Positions 8,981 to 19,819 of a stretch of DNA of 64,000 nt are shown here, piece after piece. Source of the stretch: Chlorobaculum tepidum TLS (lineage in GTDB: Bacteria; Bacteroidota; Chlorobiia; Chlorobiales; Chlorobiaceae); contig NC_002932.3 of the NCBI RefSeq assembly GCF_000006985.1, forward strand, positions 979,109 through 1,043,108, read 5' to 3'. The position numbers and the translations under genes were made by a program. Every line of letters starts with the position of its first letter. Position 1 is the stretch's first letter. Under the pieces are notes generated by a model, which worked only from the letters and a program-made list of their open reading frames with translations, ran no database searches and had not been told where the DNA came from.

Positions 8981-10201
8981 ATGCACAATGAAGCGTTCAG
9001 TACCATCGCGGCCAGGGTCAGGGAGGCCGCGCACAACTTGTATCCCGAGGTAGCGGCGCTGCGGCGCCATCTGCACCAGCATCCCGAGTTATCCTACCAG
9101 GAGTTCCAGACCACCGCCTTCATCAAGAAGTATCTTTCGGGACTTGGCATCGAGGCCGAACCGCCGCTCATGGAGACGGGCGTTATCGCGTTGCTTCGGG
9201 GCGAGGGCGCTCCACCATCCGGCGAGCGACGCACGGTGGCGTTGCGGGCTGACATCGACGCCCTGCCGCTTCAGGAGGAGAATGGTCACGATTTCTGCTC
9301 GACGGTCGAGCGCTGCATGCACGCCTGTGGTCACGATATGCACACGGCGATGCTGCTTGGCGCAGCCACCGTGCTCAGCGGCATGAAGGATGCGCTGAAT
9401 GGCGATGTGCTCCTGATTTTCCAGCCCGCCGAGGAGAAAGCGCCGGGCGGCGCCAAGCCGCTGATCGAGGCGGGATTGCTGAAAAAGTACAAACCGTCAG
9501 CGATCTTCGCGCAACACTGCTTTCCCAGTGTCAAGAGCGGCAGCATCGCCATGTGCAAGGGCGGTTTCATGGCCGCCGCCGACGAACTCTATGTCACGAT
9601 TCACGGCCAGGGCGGGCACGCTTCAGCTCCGCACAAGACTCGCGACCCGATCCTTGCGTCGGCGCACATCATCACCGCGCTCCAGCATCTGGTCAGCCGC
9701 GTCGCTCCGCCGCACGAATCCGCGGTGCTCTCCATCGCCTCGATCAGCGGTGGTCACGCGACCAACATCATACCCGGCAACGTGACCATGATGGGCACCA
9801 TGAGAACCATGAACGAAGAGCTTCGGGCGCTCCTGCACAAAAAATTTGAAAAAACGGTGCGGCAGGTTGCCGATGCATTCGACGTTGAGGCCGAAGTGGA
9901 GATCAGAAGGGGCTATCCGGTGCTTTACAACGATCCGGCCATGACCGACCTTGCCTGGGAGGCGGGCAAGGAGTATCTTGGCGATGGCAACGTGCGTCAA
10001 TCGGAGCCGGTCATGACCGCCGAAGATTTCGCCTATTACTTGCAGGAGTGTCCCGGAAGCTTCTGGCAGCTTGGCACGGGGCTTCCCGATTCCGCACCGG
10101 GAAATCTCTTGCACTCACCCACCTTTGATCCCGACGAGCACGCGCTCGAAACCGGCATGGGCATGATGAGCTACCTCGCGCTAAGGTTTCTTGCGGGGTG
10201 A
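8981..10201 (+). CDS. M20D amidohydrolase (hippurate/IAA-amino acid hydrolase-like)
   Basis: A 406-residue metallopeptidase-fold hydrolase of the M20D subfamily. Metal-binding motifs include HACGHDMHTAM and FQPAEEKAPGG; the dimerisation/lid domain is at about 185-300 (GGHASAPHKTRDP). There is no signal peptide. Family members remove N-acyl groups from amino acids or hydrolyse related amides. The precise substrate is not inferable. It follows the CBS gene by 38 bp and ends the plus-strand run before a shared terminator. Confidence 0.85.
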   Translation: MHNEAFSTIAARVREAAHNLYPEVAALRRHLHQHPELSYQEFQTTAFIKKYLSGLGIEAEPPLMETGVIALLRGEGAPPSGERRTVALRADIDALPLQEENGHDFCSTVERCMHACGHDMHTAMLLGAATVLSGMKDALNGDVLLIFQPAEEKAPGGAKPLIEAGLLKKYKPSAIFAQHCFPSVKSGSIAMCKGGFMAAADELYVTIHGQGGHASAPHKTRDPILASAHIITALQHLVSRVAPPHESAVLSIASISGGHATNIIPGNVTMMGTMRTMNEELRALLHKKFEKTVRQVADAFDVEAEVEIRRGYPVLYNDPAMTDLAWEAGKEYLGDGNVRQSEPVMTAEDFAYYLQECPGSFWQLGTGLPDSAPGNLLHSPTFDPDEHALETGMGMMSYLALRFLAG

Positions 10202-10250
10202 AGAAAAAAAGGAGGGCGTGGACGAGGTGAACAAGGGAGAAAAAAGAAAA

Positions 10251-10284
10251 AGGCTGGCCGGGATGAACCGAGCCAGCCTCTTTT
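10251..10284. terminator. bidirectional Rho-independent terminator
   Basis: An 8-bp GC-rich stem, AGGCTGGC (10251-10258) with GCCAGCCT (10272-10279), is flanked by an A-rich tract on the left and CTTTTGATTT on the right. It lies between the convergent M20D gene and fba. Confidence 0.85.
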
Positions 10285-10305
10285 GATTTGTGGGTAAAGC
10301 TTTTT

Positions 10306-11277
10306 TTACGCCTTGCCGTTCGAACCGAGGACGTTGATGATTTTGTGCATGTAGAGCTGCTTGAGCGCGTCGCGTGCCGGGCCGAGGTATTTGCGCGGAT
10401 CGAACTCTTCCGGCTTTTCGTCGAGCACCTTGCGGACGGCGGCGGTCATGGCGAGGCGTCCGTCGGAGTCGATGTTGATCTTGCAGACCGCAGAGCGTGC
10501 GGCTTCCCGAAGCTGGTCTTCGCCGATGCCGACCGCGTCCTTGAGCTTGCCGCCGTGGGCGTTGATCATCTGTACCAGATCCTGCGGAACGGACGACGCG
10601 CCGTGCAGCACGATGGGGAAGCCGGGAATGCGCTTCTCGATCTCGGCGAGGATGTCGAGCCTGATTTTGTGATCTTCACCCGGCTTGAACTTGAACGCGC
10701 CGTGTGAAGTGCCGATGGCGATGGCCAGACTGTCCACGCCGGTTTTGCCGACGAAATCCTCGACCTGATCCGGCTCGGTGTAGGTGTGCTTTGTGGCGTG
10801 AACTTCATCTTCGATGCCTGCCAGTACACCCAGCTCGCCTTCGACCGTGACGTCATGCTGGTGCGCAAATTCAACGACCTTGCGGGTCAGCGACACATTG
10901 TCCTCATAGCTCAGATGCGAGCCGTCGATCATTACCGACGAGAAGCCGGTCTCGATACAATCCTTGCACAGCTCGAAGCTGTCGCCGTGATCGAGGTGCA
11001 GCACAATCGGAATCTCGCGACCGAGTTCAGCGGCGTACTCGACCGCACCTGCGGCCAGATGGCGTAACAGGGTCTGGTTGGCGTAGCTGCGCGCACCTTT
11101 GGAAACCTGGAGGATGACCGGTGAAGCGGTCTCGACGCAAGCCATGATAATTGCCTGGAGCTGTTCGAGATTGTTGAAGTTATACGCAGGAATGGCGTAT
11201 CCGCCGCTGATGGCTTTGGCGAAAAGTTCACGACTGTTGACGAGACCCAACTCTTTATACCCGGTGATTTTCTTCAT
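10306..11277 (-). CDS. fba: fructose-bisphosphate aldolase, class II
   Basis: This 323-residue zinc aldolase joins DHAP and glyceraldehyde-3-P in gluconeogenesis/glycolysis, the likely route from reverse-TCA products to sugars here. Motifs: VLHLDHGDSFELC (Asp and zinc His), SVMIDGSHLSYEDN, VEGELGVLAGIED, GTSHGAFKF and VLHGASSVP. It is transcribed divergently from prc and ends at a shared terminator with M20D. Confidence 0.95.
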   Translation of the reverse strand: MKKITGYKELGLVNSRELFAKAISGGYAIPAYNFNNLEQLQAIIMACVETASPVILQVSKGARSYANQTLLRHLAAGAVEYAAELGREIPIVLHLDHGDSFELCKDCIETGFSSVMIDGSHLSYEDNVSLTRKVVEFAHQHDVTVEGELGVLAGIEDEVHATKHTYTEPDQVEDFVGKTGVDSLAIAIGTSHGAFKFKPGEDHKIRLDILAEIEKRIPGFPIVLHGASSVPQDLVQMINAHGGKLKDAVGIGEDQLREAARSAVCKINIDSDGRLAMTAAVRKVLDEKPEEFDPRKYLGPARDALKQLYMHKIINVLGSNGKA

Positions 11278-11466
11278 AGAGTGCTCTCCATTTGAGATTT
11301 TATGGTTTTCAGTAGAGAATGAGAATTTTTGAAAGAATTTCCTGATCGTGCAGAAACCTGTTATGTAGATACTATGTTTTTGTAATATAATATAACCAAG
11401 CGGGAATTGGTTGAACTCCGGCCACTCCGGCTTAGAATGAATTCACAAAAGCTTCACAGTCAGTTT

Positions 11467-13569
11467 ATGAAAAAGATACGCAAGACCCTCTCTCCGATTC
11501 TGTTTTTTCTCCTGATGCTCACCCTTTCGTGGGATCAGTCCATGGCTGCCGTTGGTCAAGCTGCTCAACCAGCCCTCCTCAAACCAACTCCGAACCAGGA
11601 GGAGGCCGCCCGTTACATCGCCCAGTACCTGCTTCAGAACCATTACCGCAAGGTGCCGGTCAACGACTCGCTCTCCCAGCAGATTTTCAAACGCTACCTC
11701 GACAATCTCGACAACAACCGCAGTTACTTCACAGCGCCCGAGGTCGAAAAGCTCCGCCAGGAGTTCGGGGCTCACCTCGCTGACGATTTCGTCTCCGGCA
11801 ATCCCGCCGACGGTTTCGCCATCTACAACCAGTTCCTGAAACGGGCCAGAGAGAAGATGGCGTATATGAAAAACGCGCTCGAAAAGACCACATTCAACTT
11901 TTCCTCCCCCGAAACGCTCGAACTGGAACGAAGCAAAACCGCTCCCTGGCCAGCCAACGAGGCTGAGCTTCACGATCTGTGGCGCAAGGAGCTGAAGTAT
12001 CAGTACCTGAGCGCCAAATATTCCGGCGAAAAGGGCAAAAACATCAAGTCTGAAGTCATGAAGACCCTTGACAACAGACTCAAAATCTTCAACCAGCAGA
12101 AGCCCGAAGATGCTTTCCAGGCTTATATGTATGCCGTGACCACCTCGTTCGATCCGCATACCGACTACTTCTCGCCGGATGAATACGAGAACTTCCAGAT
12201 CGACATGAGCCGCTCGCTCGAAGGAATCGGCGCGAAGTTGCAGATGGAGAACGAATACACGGTGGTGAACGAGATTATTCCCGGCGGCCCGGCCTTCAAA
12301 AGCAAACTTCTGAAGAAGGGCGACAAGATTGTCGGTGTTGGACAGGGCGACAAGGGAGAGATCATCGACGTGATCGGCTGGCGCATCAATGACGTGGTCA
12401 AAAAGATCAGAGGTCCCAAAGGCACCGTTGTCAGGCTCAAGGTGCTTCCGGCCAGCCAGGCTGGCAAGGGGCCTGCAAAGATTATCCGGCTGGTGCGGGC
12501 CAAGGTTGACTTGCAGGAGCAGGCCGCGCAGAAAAAGATCATTTATGACAACGGTCACAAAATTGGCGTTATCGTGCTTCCGTCGTTCTATCTCGATTTC
12601 GAAGGCGAACGGCAGCAAAAGCATAACTACGCGAGTACTACAAAGGATGTGGCCAGAATCATCAACGAGCTGAAGCAGGAGAATGTGGAGGGAATCATCG
12701 TTGATCTGAGGGAAAACGGTGGTGGATCGCTCGAAGAGGCCGTCAATGTCACCGGCCTGTTCACCGGCAGGGGGCCTGTCGTGCAGGTCAGCAACGCTCT
12801 CGGCGGCAAGATGGTGCTGAATGACGAAAATTACCCGATGCTTTACCGGGGGCCGCTGGTGGTGCTGGTCAACCGCTACAGCGCGTCGGCCTCGGAGATT
12901 TTCGCCGCGGCGATCCAGGATTACGGGCGAGGACTCATCGTTGGAGACAGAACCTTCGGCAAGGGTACCGTGCAGAGCATCGTCACCATCCAGAGACCAT
13001 TCAGCATGTTCATGAAACAGGCTGACCTCGGCCAGCTCAAGTTGACCATCGCCAAGTTCTACCGCATCTCCGGCGGTAGTACCCAGCATATCGGTGTTCT
13101 GCCGGATATCGTTCTTCCGTCCCTGATCGACCCGGAGGTGGTGGGTGAAGATACCTACACCAGCAGTCTGCCCTGGACAACCATCTCAAGGGCTGCTTAT
13201 ACACCATTAGGATTCGTCACCAAAGAGGATATTGTTTTACTGAAGAAGGAGTTCGCCGAACAGTCCGCCAAAGACAAGCTCTACCAGTCCTATCTGGCCG
13301 ATTTGGCAACCCTGAACCGTATCAGGCAGAAGAAGAGCGTGTCACTCCAGGAAAAAGGCTTTCAAGTGGAGAACAAGACCCTGAAAGAGATACAGGATCG
13401 CTGGGGAGACCAGAATGCCGATACCGGGAAAAAGAAGAAAACGGATTTCATTCTGCAGGAGGCTGCCAGAATTCTCGATGATCTCGTGGCGCTCAAGTCG
13501 CGTCCGGCAGTTCCCGCCGCGGCTCCGTTGGCAAGGCCTGCCGTCAGGCGGGCGGTGCCCGTGAAATAA
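11467..13569 (+). CDS. prc: C-terminal processing protease (S41, Prc/Tsp-like), periplasmic
   Basis: A 700-residue protein from the ATG at 11467, which gives a clean signal peptide (MKKIRKTLSPILFFLLMLTLSW, cut near SMA). The open frame itself extends upstream to 11407. A large N-terminal domain is followed by a PDZ domain (IIPGGPAFKSKLLKKGDKI). The S41 core contains GIIVDLRENGGGSLEEAV and SASASEIFAAAIQDYG (catalytic Ser), with the Lys in GDRTFGKGTVQ. A Tsp-type C-terminal helical domain and an alanine/proline tail follow. The Tsp family trims or degrades envelope proteins. It ends at a strong terminator. Confidence 0.92.
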   Translation: MKKIRKTLSPILFFLLMLTLSWDQSMAAVGQAAQPALLKPTPNQEEAARYIAQYLLQNHYRKVPVNDSLSQQIFKRYLDNLDNNRSYFTAPEVEKLRQEFGAHLADDFVSGNPADGFAIYNQFLKRAREKMAYMKNALEKTTFNFSSPETLELERSKTAPWPANEAELHDLWRKELKYQYLSAKYSGEKGKNIKSEVMKTLDNRLKIFNQQKPEDAFQAYMYAVTTSFDPHTDYFSPDEYENFQIDMSRSLEGIGAKLQMENEYTVVNEIIPGGPAFKSKLLKKGDKIVGVGQGDKGEIIDVIGWRINDVVKKIRGPKGTVVRLKVLPASQAGKGPAKIIRLVRAKVDLQEQAAQKKIIYDNGHKIGVIVLPSFYLDFEGERQQKHNYASTTKDVARIINELKQENVEGIIVDLRENGGGSLEEAVNVTGLFTGRGPVVQVSNALGGKMVLNDENYPMLYRGPLVVLVNRYSASASEIFAAAIQDYGRGLIVGDRTFGKGTVQSIVTIQRPFSMFMKQADLGQLKLTIAKFYRISGGSTQHIGVLPDIVLPSLIDPEVVGEDTYTSSLPWTTISRAAYTPLGFVTKEDIVLLKKEFAEQSAKDKLYQSYLADLATLNRIRQKKSVSLQEKGFQVENKTLKEIQDRWGDQNADTGKKKKTDFILQEAARILDDLVALKSRPAVPAAAPLARPAVRRAVPVK

Positions 13570-13590
13570 GCGGGCAGCAACATTCCAATA

Positions 13591-13625
13591 AAAAAGGCGC
13601 TCGGTGATGGAGCGCCTTTTTTGGT
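13591..13625. terminator. bidirectional Rho-independent terminator
   Basis: A stem AAAAAGGCGCTC (13591-13602) pairs with GAGCGCCTTTTT (from 13610), with a 7-nt loop and a T run. It lies between the convergent prc and argH genes. Confidence 0.92.
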
Positions 13626-13682
13626 TCCGGGTTTGCCGAAACAGGGCGGGCATAAAACCCGTCCCTACAAGAGATTGTTCCG

Positions 13683-15074
<1,392 letters not shown>

Positions 15075-15561
15075 GATGAAGTATCGCTAAGAGGTTGCAG
15101 GGCAGAGCGCCCATAAAATGGTTCGGTGGGGGAAAATACGGAAGACAATTGATAATTGATAATAGCAGAATGGGGTGTTTAAGAGAAGATTCACGATCTG
15201 CCTGTACCTGACAGGGCGATACACAGAGCTTCTGACTGGATAGACAGGGCAAGTAACCTTAAACAGGGCAGTGACGGAATAAGCGGTTCTGTCAATGCGC
15301 TTGTTTTTGTAATATGTTTTGAGCACGATAAGGTTTGTGAGCTGATCATACACTTTAAACTGCGATTTTTGTTTGCGAAAGAGCTCGCAGGACTGGTCAA
15401 TCCGGGCTCTGGCAATGGCACAGAGCGTAAATGCGGAGCAGTCAGTTCTGAAAGCGCTCTTTGACAAAACAAAAAAACGTCAATACCGAATGCCGGAAAA
15501 ACGGCGCCTGGTCATCACTGATGAGTTGATATGCAGAAGAAACTGAATCGAGCACGCCATT
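15075..15561. other. 487-bp intergenic region between divergent argH and pepD
   Basis: A minus-strand ORF of 126 codons (15087-15467) and another of 93 codons fill much of this interval. Neither resembles a family, and their composition is unlike neighbouring genes. A direct AATTGATAATTGATAAT tract at 15147-15163 recurs at 23761. The heptamer ACAGGGC occurs three times within about 70 bp (near 15209-15270). It may be decayed coding or mobile DNA. No RNA gene was recognised. Confidence 0.4.
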
Positions 15562-17022
15562 ATGAGCAACATTTTTCTCTCGCTTGAGCCGAAAATACTT
15601 TGGAGCCACTTTTACCGCCTGACACAAATTCCGCGGCCTTCGGGGCATGAGGAGGCAGTTCGGACCTATGTCGCTGACGTGGCGAAACGTTGCGGGTTGG
15701 AATGGCTCGTCGATGAGGCAGGTAACATCATTGTGCGCAAACCGGCGTCGGCGGGGATGGAGCGTCGGCGGGGCGTTATCCTGCAGGCGCATCTCGACAT
15801 GGTGCCGCAGAAGAACGCAGGGACAGCGCACGACTTCACGAAGGATCCGATCGACGCCGTGATCGATGGTGAATGGGTGCATGCGCGCGGCACCACGCTG
15901 GGGGCGGACAATGGCATCGGTGTGGCGGCGGCGCTGGCTGTGCTTGAATCGGACGACTTGCGCCACGGACCGCTCGAAGCGCTTTTCACGGTGAACGAGG
16001 AGGCTGGCATGACCGGAGCGCTGGGGCTGAAACCGGGAGTGCTCAGGGGCGACATTCTGCTGAACCTCGACTCCGAGGATGAAGGCGAACTCTTCATTGG
16101 CTGCGCGGGCGGACTCGACGGTACGATGCGCTTCGACTATTCCTGCGAGCCGCTGCCTCCCGGTTACTCCGGCATCGAAATCCGGGTCTCCGGTTTGCGC
16201 GGCGGGCATAGCGGCATGGACATCGATCTTGGCCGGGGCAACGCCAACAAGATCATGAACAGGCTGTTGCAGATGGGTCGGGAGCACCACGGGCTGCTGC
16301 TTGCATCCATCGACGGCGGAAGCCTGCGCAACGCCATTCCGCGCGAATCGGTGGCACTGGTTGCCGTACCGTCCGCGCAAAAAGTAGCGTTTCTCGACGA
16401 GCTTCATTCGCTCGCCTCGGCCATCGGTCTCGAGCTGAACGGGGTTGATCCGGAGCTGCGGGTCGAGGCTGCGGATGCCGCGCTTCCTGTAGGAATGATC
16501 GACGATACCGTGGCGCAACGCCTCTTCGATGCGGTGGCAGCCTGCCCGAACGGCGTGCATCGCATGAGCGAAGCGATGGCGGGTCTGGTCGAAACCTCGA
16601 ACAATCTTGCCCGCGTCCATTCGGACGGACGCGCAGTGAGCGTCGAGTGCCTGCTCCGGAGCGCCTCGGTGGAGGGGATGCGCGAACTTGCCGACGCGGT
16701 CGCGGGCATCGCCGAACGTGCCGGAACGGTAGCCGCGTTCGAGAACGGCTATCCCGGATGGAAGCCAAATCCCGCTTCGCCGATCCTGAAATGCATGGTC
16801 AAAGTCTATCGCGACCGCTTCGGCAAAACGCCGGAGATCCGCGCGGTGCATGCCGGTCTGGAGTGTGGCATCATCGGCGCAAACAATCCGCAGCTTGACA
16901 TGATTTCGTTCGGCCCGACCATCCGCCATCCGCATTCGCCGGACGAAAAGGTTGAGTGCTCGTCGGTACTGAAATTCTGGGAATTGCTTGTGGCAACGCT
17001 GGAGGAGGTGCCAGAGCCGTGA
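15562..17022 (+). CDS. pepD: Xaa-His dipeptidase (aminoacylhistidine dipeptidase)
   Basis: This 486-residue M20C metallopeptidase hydrolyses Xaa-His and related dipeptides. Two-zinc motifs are visible: LQAHLDMVPQK (His, Asp), TTLGADNGIGVA, FTVNEEAGMTGALG (general base Glu pair), NLDSEDEGELFIGCAGG, and a C-terminal histidine in IRHPHSPDEKV. Length matches the family. It is cytoplasmic, with no signal peptide. Its stop overlaps the GTG start of the next gene. Confidence 0.93.
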   Translation: MSNIFLSLEPKILWSHFYRLTQIPRPSGHEEAVRTYVADVAKRCGLEWLVDEAGNIIVRKPASAGMERRRGVILQAHLDMVPQKNAGTAHDFTKDPIDAVIDGEWVHARGTTLGADNGIGVAAALAVLESDDLRHGPLEALFTVNEEAGMTGALGLKPGVLRGDILLNLDSEDEGELFIGCAGGLDGTMRFDYSCEPLPPGYSGIEIRVSGLRGGHSGMDIDLGRGNANKIMNRLLQMGREHHGLLLASIDGGSLRNAIPRESVALVAVPSAQKVAFLDELHSLASAIGLELNGVDPELRVEAADAALPVGMIDDTVAQRLFDAVAACPNGVHRMSEAMAGLVETSNNLARVHSDGRAVSVECLLRSASVEGMRELADAVAGIAERAGTVAAFENGYPGWKPNPASPILKCMVKVYRDRFGKTPEIRAVHAGLECGIIGANNPQLDMISFGPTIRHPHSPDEKVECSSVLKFWELLVATLEEVPEP

Positions 17023-17822
17023 AGACGCCCTACAGCTACAACACCATTTCGGATTTTCTCTTGTCGCAACCGCTGACGGTTGATGTGGAGGTTGACGACG
17101 AGACTGCCGGGTGTTTTCCGCTCAAATGCATCGAGCTCGACGCGACCGTGCTCTATGTCGGAATGCGCAATTTTGCGCGGCTTACGCTCGATCTTTCGCC
17201 GACGGAGATTCTGATCTACCTCAACATGTTTCTCGTCTGGATGCGCGACTCGCTCGCGGCGGAGCGCTTCTGCGTGGTCGAGCGGTTTCTCGACAGCTCG
17301 ATCGTGCTGCTTTTTTCGAAAAAGTTCGGTTCGGAAGAGCCGTTTTTCGACGCGATTCGCGCCGCGCGATGGATGGGAGAGCACGATGAGCTGCTCTTCG
17401 CGCCGGAGATGGGCATTGCCAGCGGGCGTGTTTCGGTGGGATTCGCTGGCACGCCGAAGGAGTTCACCGGCTCGGTCTTCGGGCGTCCGGTGCTGCTCGC
17501 CGCAGCGTGCGCGAAGATGAGGCCACAGGACGAGGCGATGGCGTCGTGCATCACTTTTCCGGAGGAGGAGTGGCGGGGGCGCTCGTTCGAAGAGCTGTTT
17601 CCGCCGCTAGAGTTCGACCACCCGGAGTGTGGCCGCGTGCGCCAGCCATCGACCTGGAGGCTCGGCGAGCCTCGAAGCGTCGATTTTGCGTCGCATGGCC
17701 GGATTGACCTGCGGGATGTTGGTAACTTCGTGCACTGGACATCAAAGATTACGGCAAAGGAAAAGGCCCGTGAGTGGTTTGCCCAGATCAAGGCGAAAGG
17801 ATTTTACAAGTATCAAAAATAA
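17019..17822 (+). CDS. degenerate class III nucleotide cyclase-homology protein
   Basis: A 267-residue protein; start GTG 17019 overlaps the pepD stop (GTGA). Residues about 40-165 resemble an adenylate/guanylate cyclase homology domain: [26 protein letters not shown], then [21 protein letters not shown] and [14 protein letters not shown]. Against the cyclase consensus the first metal Asp is Gly48. The catalytic Asn/Arg pair (VN-x-x-x-R) is Leu159/Ala163, while the second Asp (D92) is kept. Catalysis is therefore unlikely; a scaffold or nucleotide-sensing role is possible. It is followed 8 bp later by purT. Confidence 0.65.
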   Translation: MKTPYSYNTISDFLLSQPLTVDVEVDDETAGCFPLKCIELDATVLYVGMRNFARLTLDLSPTEILIYLNMFLVWMRDSLAAERFCVVERFLDSSIVLLFSKKFGSEEPFFDAIRAARWMGEHDELLFAPEMGIASGRVSVGFAGTPKEFTGSVFGRPVLLAAACAKMRPQDEAMASCITFPEEEWRGRSFEELFPPLEFDHPECGRVRQPSTWRLGEPRSVDFASHGRIDLRDVGNFVHWTSKITAKEKAREWFAQIKAKGFYKYQK

Positions 17823-17830
17823 AAAGAGTT

Positions 17831-19009
17831 ATGCCGAAAACAATCATGCTGCTGGGCAGCGGGGAGCTGGGCAAAGAGTTCGTGATTGCCGTCAAGCGGC
17901 TGGGGCAGCGGGTGGTCGCCGTGGACAGTTACGACGATGCGCCCGCGCAGCAGGTGGCCGACAGGCGCGAGGTGATCGACATGCTCGACGGCCGGGCGCT
18001 CGACGCCATCGTCGCCAAGCACCGGCCCGACATCATCGTTCCGGAGATCGAGGCGATTCGCACCGAGCGATTCTACGATTATGAAAAGCAGGGGATTCAG
18101 GTGGTGCCCTCCGCGAGGGCGGCCAATTTTACGATGAACCGCAAGGCGATCCGAGACCTTGCTGCCCGCGATCTCGGCTTGCGTACGGCGAACTACCGCT
18201 ATGCCTCCTCGCTTGAAGAGTTGCGGTCGGCAGTGGGTGAAGTTGGCCTGCCCTGCGTGGTCAAGCCGCTGATGAGTTCGTCGGGCAAGGGGCAATCGAC
18301 GGTGCGGAGCGAGGCGGAGATCGAGGCGGCGTGGAGCTACTCGCAGAGCGGCAAGCGCGGCGACATCGCCGAGGTGATCGTCGAGGCTTTCGTGCCGTTC
18401 CATACCGAAATTACGCTCTTGACCGTGACGCAAAAGAATGGCCCAACGCTCTTCTGCCCGCCCATCGGCCACCGGCAGGAGCGCGGCGACTATCAGGAGA
18501 GCTGGCAGCCGTGCCGCATCAGCCCGGAGCAACTGGAAGAGGCGCAGAATATCGCGGGCAAAGTGACCGAGGCCTTGACCGGGGCGGGCATCTGGGGCGT
18601 GGAGTTTTTCCTTGCCGACGACGGCGTCTACTTTTCGGAGCTTTCGCCGCGGCCGCACGATACCGGCATGGTGACGCTCGCCGGAACGCAGAACCTCTCG
18701 GAGTTCGAGCTGCACGCCCGCGCGGTGCTCGGCTTGCCGGTTCCAGATATCACGTTGCTCCGCGCCGGAGCGAGCGCCGTGATTCTCGCTGACAGGGTGG
18801 GCAACAATCCGTCGTTTGATGGTCTGGATGCGGCGCTGGCGGAGCCGGGCAGCGACATCCGGATTTTCGGCAAGCCGGTGATGCGTCCATACCGGCGTAT
18901 GGGCGTAGCGCTTATGTCGGGTGAAAAGGGAAGCGATGTCGATGAGCTGAAGCGGCAGGCGATTGCCAATGCCGAGAAAGTGATGATCAAGTGTGACGAG
19001 ACGGTGTGA
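17831..19009 (+). CDS. purT: phosphoribosylglycinamide formyltransferase 2 (formate-dependent)
   Basis: This 392-residue ATP-grasp enzyme formylates GAR using formate and ATP in purine synthesis. The start is the ATG at 17831 ([16 protein letters not shown]); the frame extends upstream to 17774 but that region overlaps the previous gene. ATP-grasp and metal motifs: [53 protein letters not shown] and [13 protein letters not shown]. Length is canonical. It is probably co-transcribed with pepD and the cyclase-like gene. Confidence 0.95.
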   Translation: MPKTIMLLGSGELGKEFVIAVKRLGQRVVAVDSYDDAPAQQVADRREVIDMLDGRALDAIVAKHRPDIIVPEIEAIRTERFYDYEKQGIQVVPSARAANFTMNRKAIRDLAARDLGLRTANYRYASSLEELRSAVGEVGLPCVVKPLMSSSGKGQSTVRSEAEIEAAWSYSQSGKRGDIAEVIVEAFVPFHTEITLLTVTQKNGPTLFCPPIGHRQERGDYQESWQPCRISPEQLEEAQNIAGKVTEALTGAGIWGVEFFLADDGVYFSELSPRPHDTGMVTLAGTQNLSEFELHARAVLGLPVPDITLLRAGASAVILADRVGNNPSFDGLDAALAEPGSDIRIFGKPVMRPYRRMGVALMSGEKGSDVDELKRQAIANAEKVMIKCDETV

Positions 19010-19028
19010 AAAATTTCATCACACTTGA
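18987..19028. terminator. weak convergent hairpin after purT
   Basis: A perfect 10-bp inverted repeat, TCAAGTGTGA (18987-18996) and TCACACTTGA (19019-19028), spans the purT stop codon and faces the convergent SRPBCC gene. There is no clear T tract, so termination is only suggested. Confidence 0.4.
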
Positions 19029-19048
19029 CCGAGTCGTTTTAACGCATG

Positions 19049-19756
19049 TCAGTCCGCGATGGCGGAATCGGCGGATGGCTGCGTGGATTGCTTCAGGCTG
19101 GAGGTGCGTGCCACTCGCAACGAGCCTTCAGCGGACTCGGCGCGCTTTTTCATGGCGGCGAGCACCATCGGCAGATCGTTCTGCTGAACCTTGCGAACAA
19201 ACATTGCTGGGGCGAAAAAGTCCGGTTTGATCTTTGCCCTGAAGGTCAGGATGCTCCCCTTGCCGTCGGAAGCACGCTCAATGAGCCAGTCGCCTTCGTA
19301 TACCTTGAAATCGCCCTCTATCTGATGGAAATCAAGCCGCTTCGGATACTCTCCCTGAAGGCTTAGTTTGATATAGACTGTTTTTCTGAAGAGAAAAATG
19401 CCGGTTTTTCCCCGTTCAAACATAACCTGTTCGCGTCCGTTATCTGAAATCAGGCCACTGTCAATTAGTTTGGGGACAAATGATTTGTGATTGTTGTAAT
19501 CGGTTATGGCCGCCCAGACGTGCTTGGGTGAGGCCTCGATATAGACTTTGCCGACCACTCCGGTAACTCCGTCGTCAAGATCCGATGTTTGCACCGTAAT
19601 ACCTCGATGATCATTGTCAGACTGTTGCGTCCGGACGGGAACTTCAAGTTTTTTGTCGTTCTGGCACGAAGCCTTTGCCGGAAAGAGAGCGAGTGAGCCA
19701 TATATGGCGACAATGGCCATAAAGAGGCAACGGAGTGTTGTGATCCTGTGGCGCAT
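19049..19756 (-). CDS. exported SRPBCC (START-like/polyketide cyclase) family protein
   Basis: A 235-residue protein. An N-terminal hydrophobic segment (CLFMAIVAIYGSLALFPAKAS) indicates export. Residues about 65-205 fit the SRPBCC ligand-binding fold: VVGKVYIEASPKHVWAAITD, then FVPKLIDSGLI, a beta-rich centre (KTVYIKLSLQGEYPKRLDF) and a C-terminal long helix (VRKVQQNDLPMVLAAMKKR). Such proteins bind hydrophobic ligands. The ligand is unknown. Convergent with purT. Confidence 0.75.
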   Translation of the reverse strand: MRHRITTLRCLFMAIVAIYGSLALFPAKASCQNDKKLEVPVRTQQSDNDHRGITVQTSDLDDGVTGVVGKVYIEASPKHVWAAITDYNNHKSFVPKLIDSGLISDNGREQVMFERGKTGIFLFRKTVYIKLSLQGEYPKRLDFHQIEGDFKVYEGDWLIERASDGKGSILTFRAKIKPDFFAPAMFVRKVQQNDLPMVLAAMKKRAESAEGSLRVARTSSLKQSTQPSADSAIAD

Positions 19757-19819
19757 GTTCTATCCATTTTGTGATAAAGCGGGGGCAAAGGGCTGATAGT
19801 ATTATGAATTTAATAATCG

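Noticed and set aside
11443-13089. 548-codon minus-strand ORF across prc
   Set aside because: It is antisense to a complete Prc/Tsp protease with all catalytic motifs. High GC at third positions creates long antisense frames here.
15087-15467. 126-codon minus-strand ORF between argH and pepD
   Set aside because: No family resemblance and no clear ribosome binding site; overlapping alternative frames are equally open. Kept only as an intergenic note.
15442-16935. 497-codon minus-strand ORF across pepD
   Set aside because: It is a shadow of pepD; its composition (His/Arg-rich, no motifs) is not protein-family-like.
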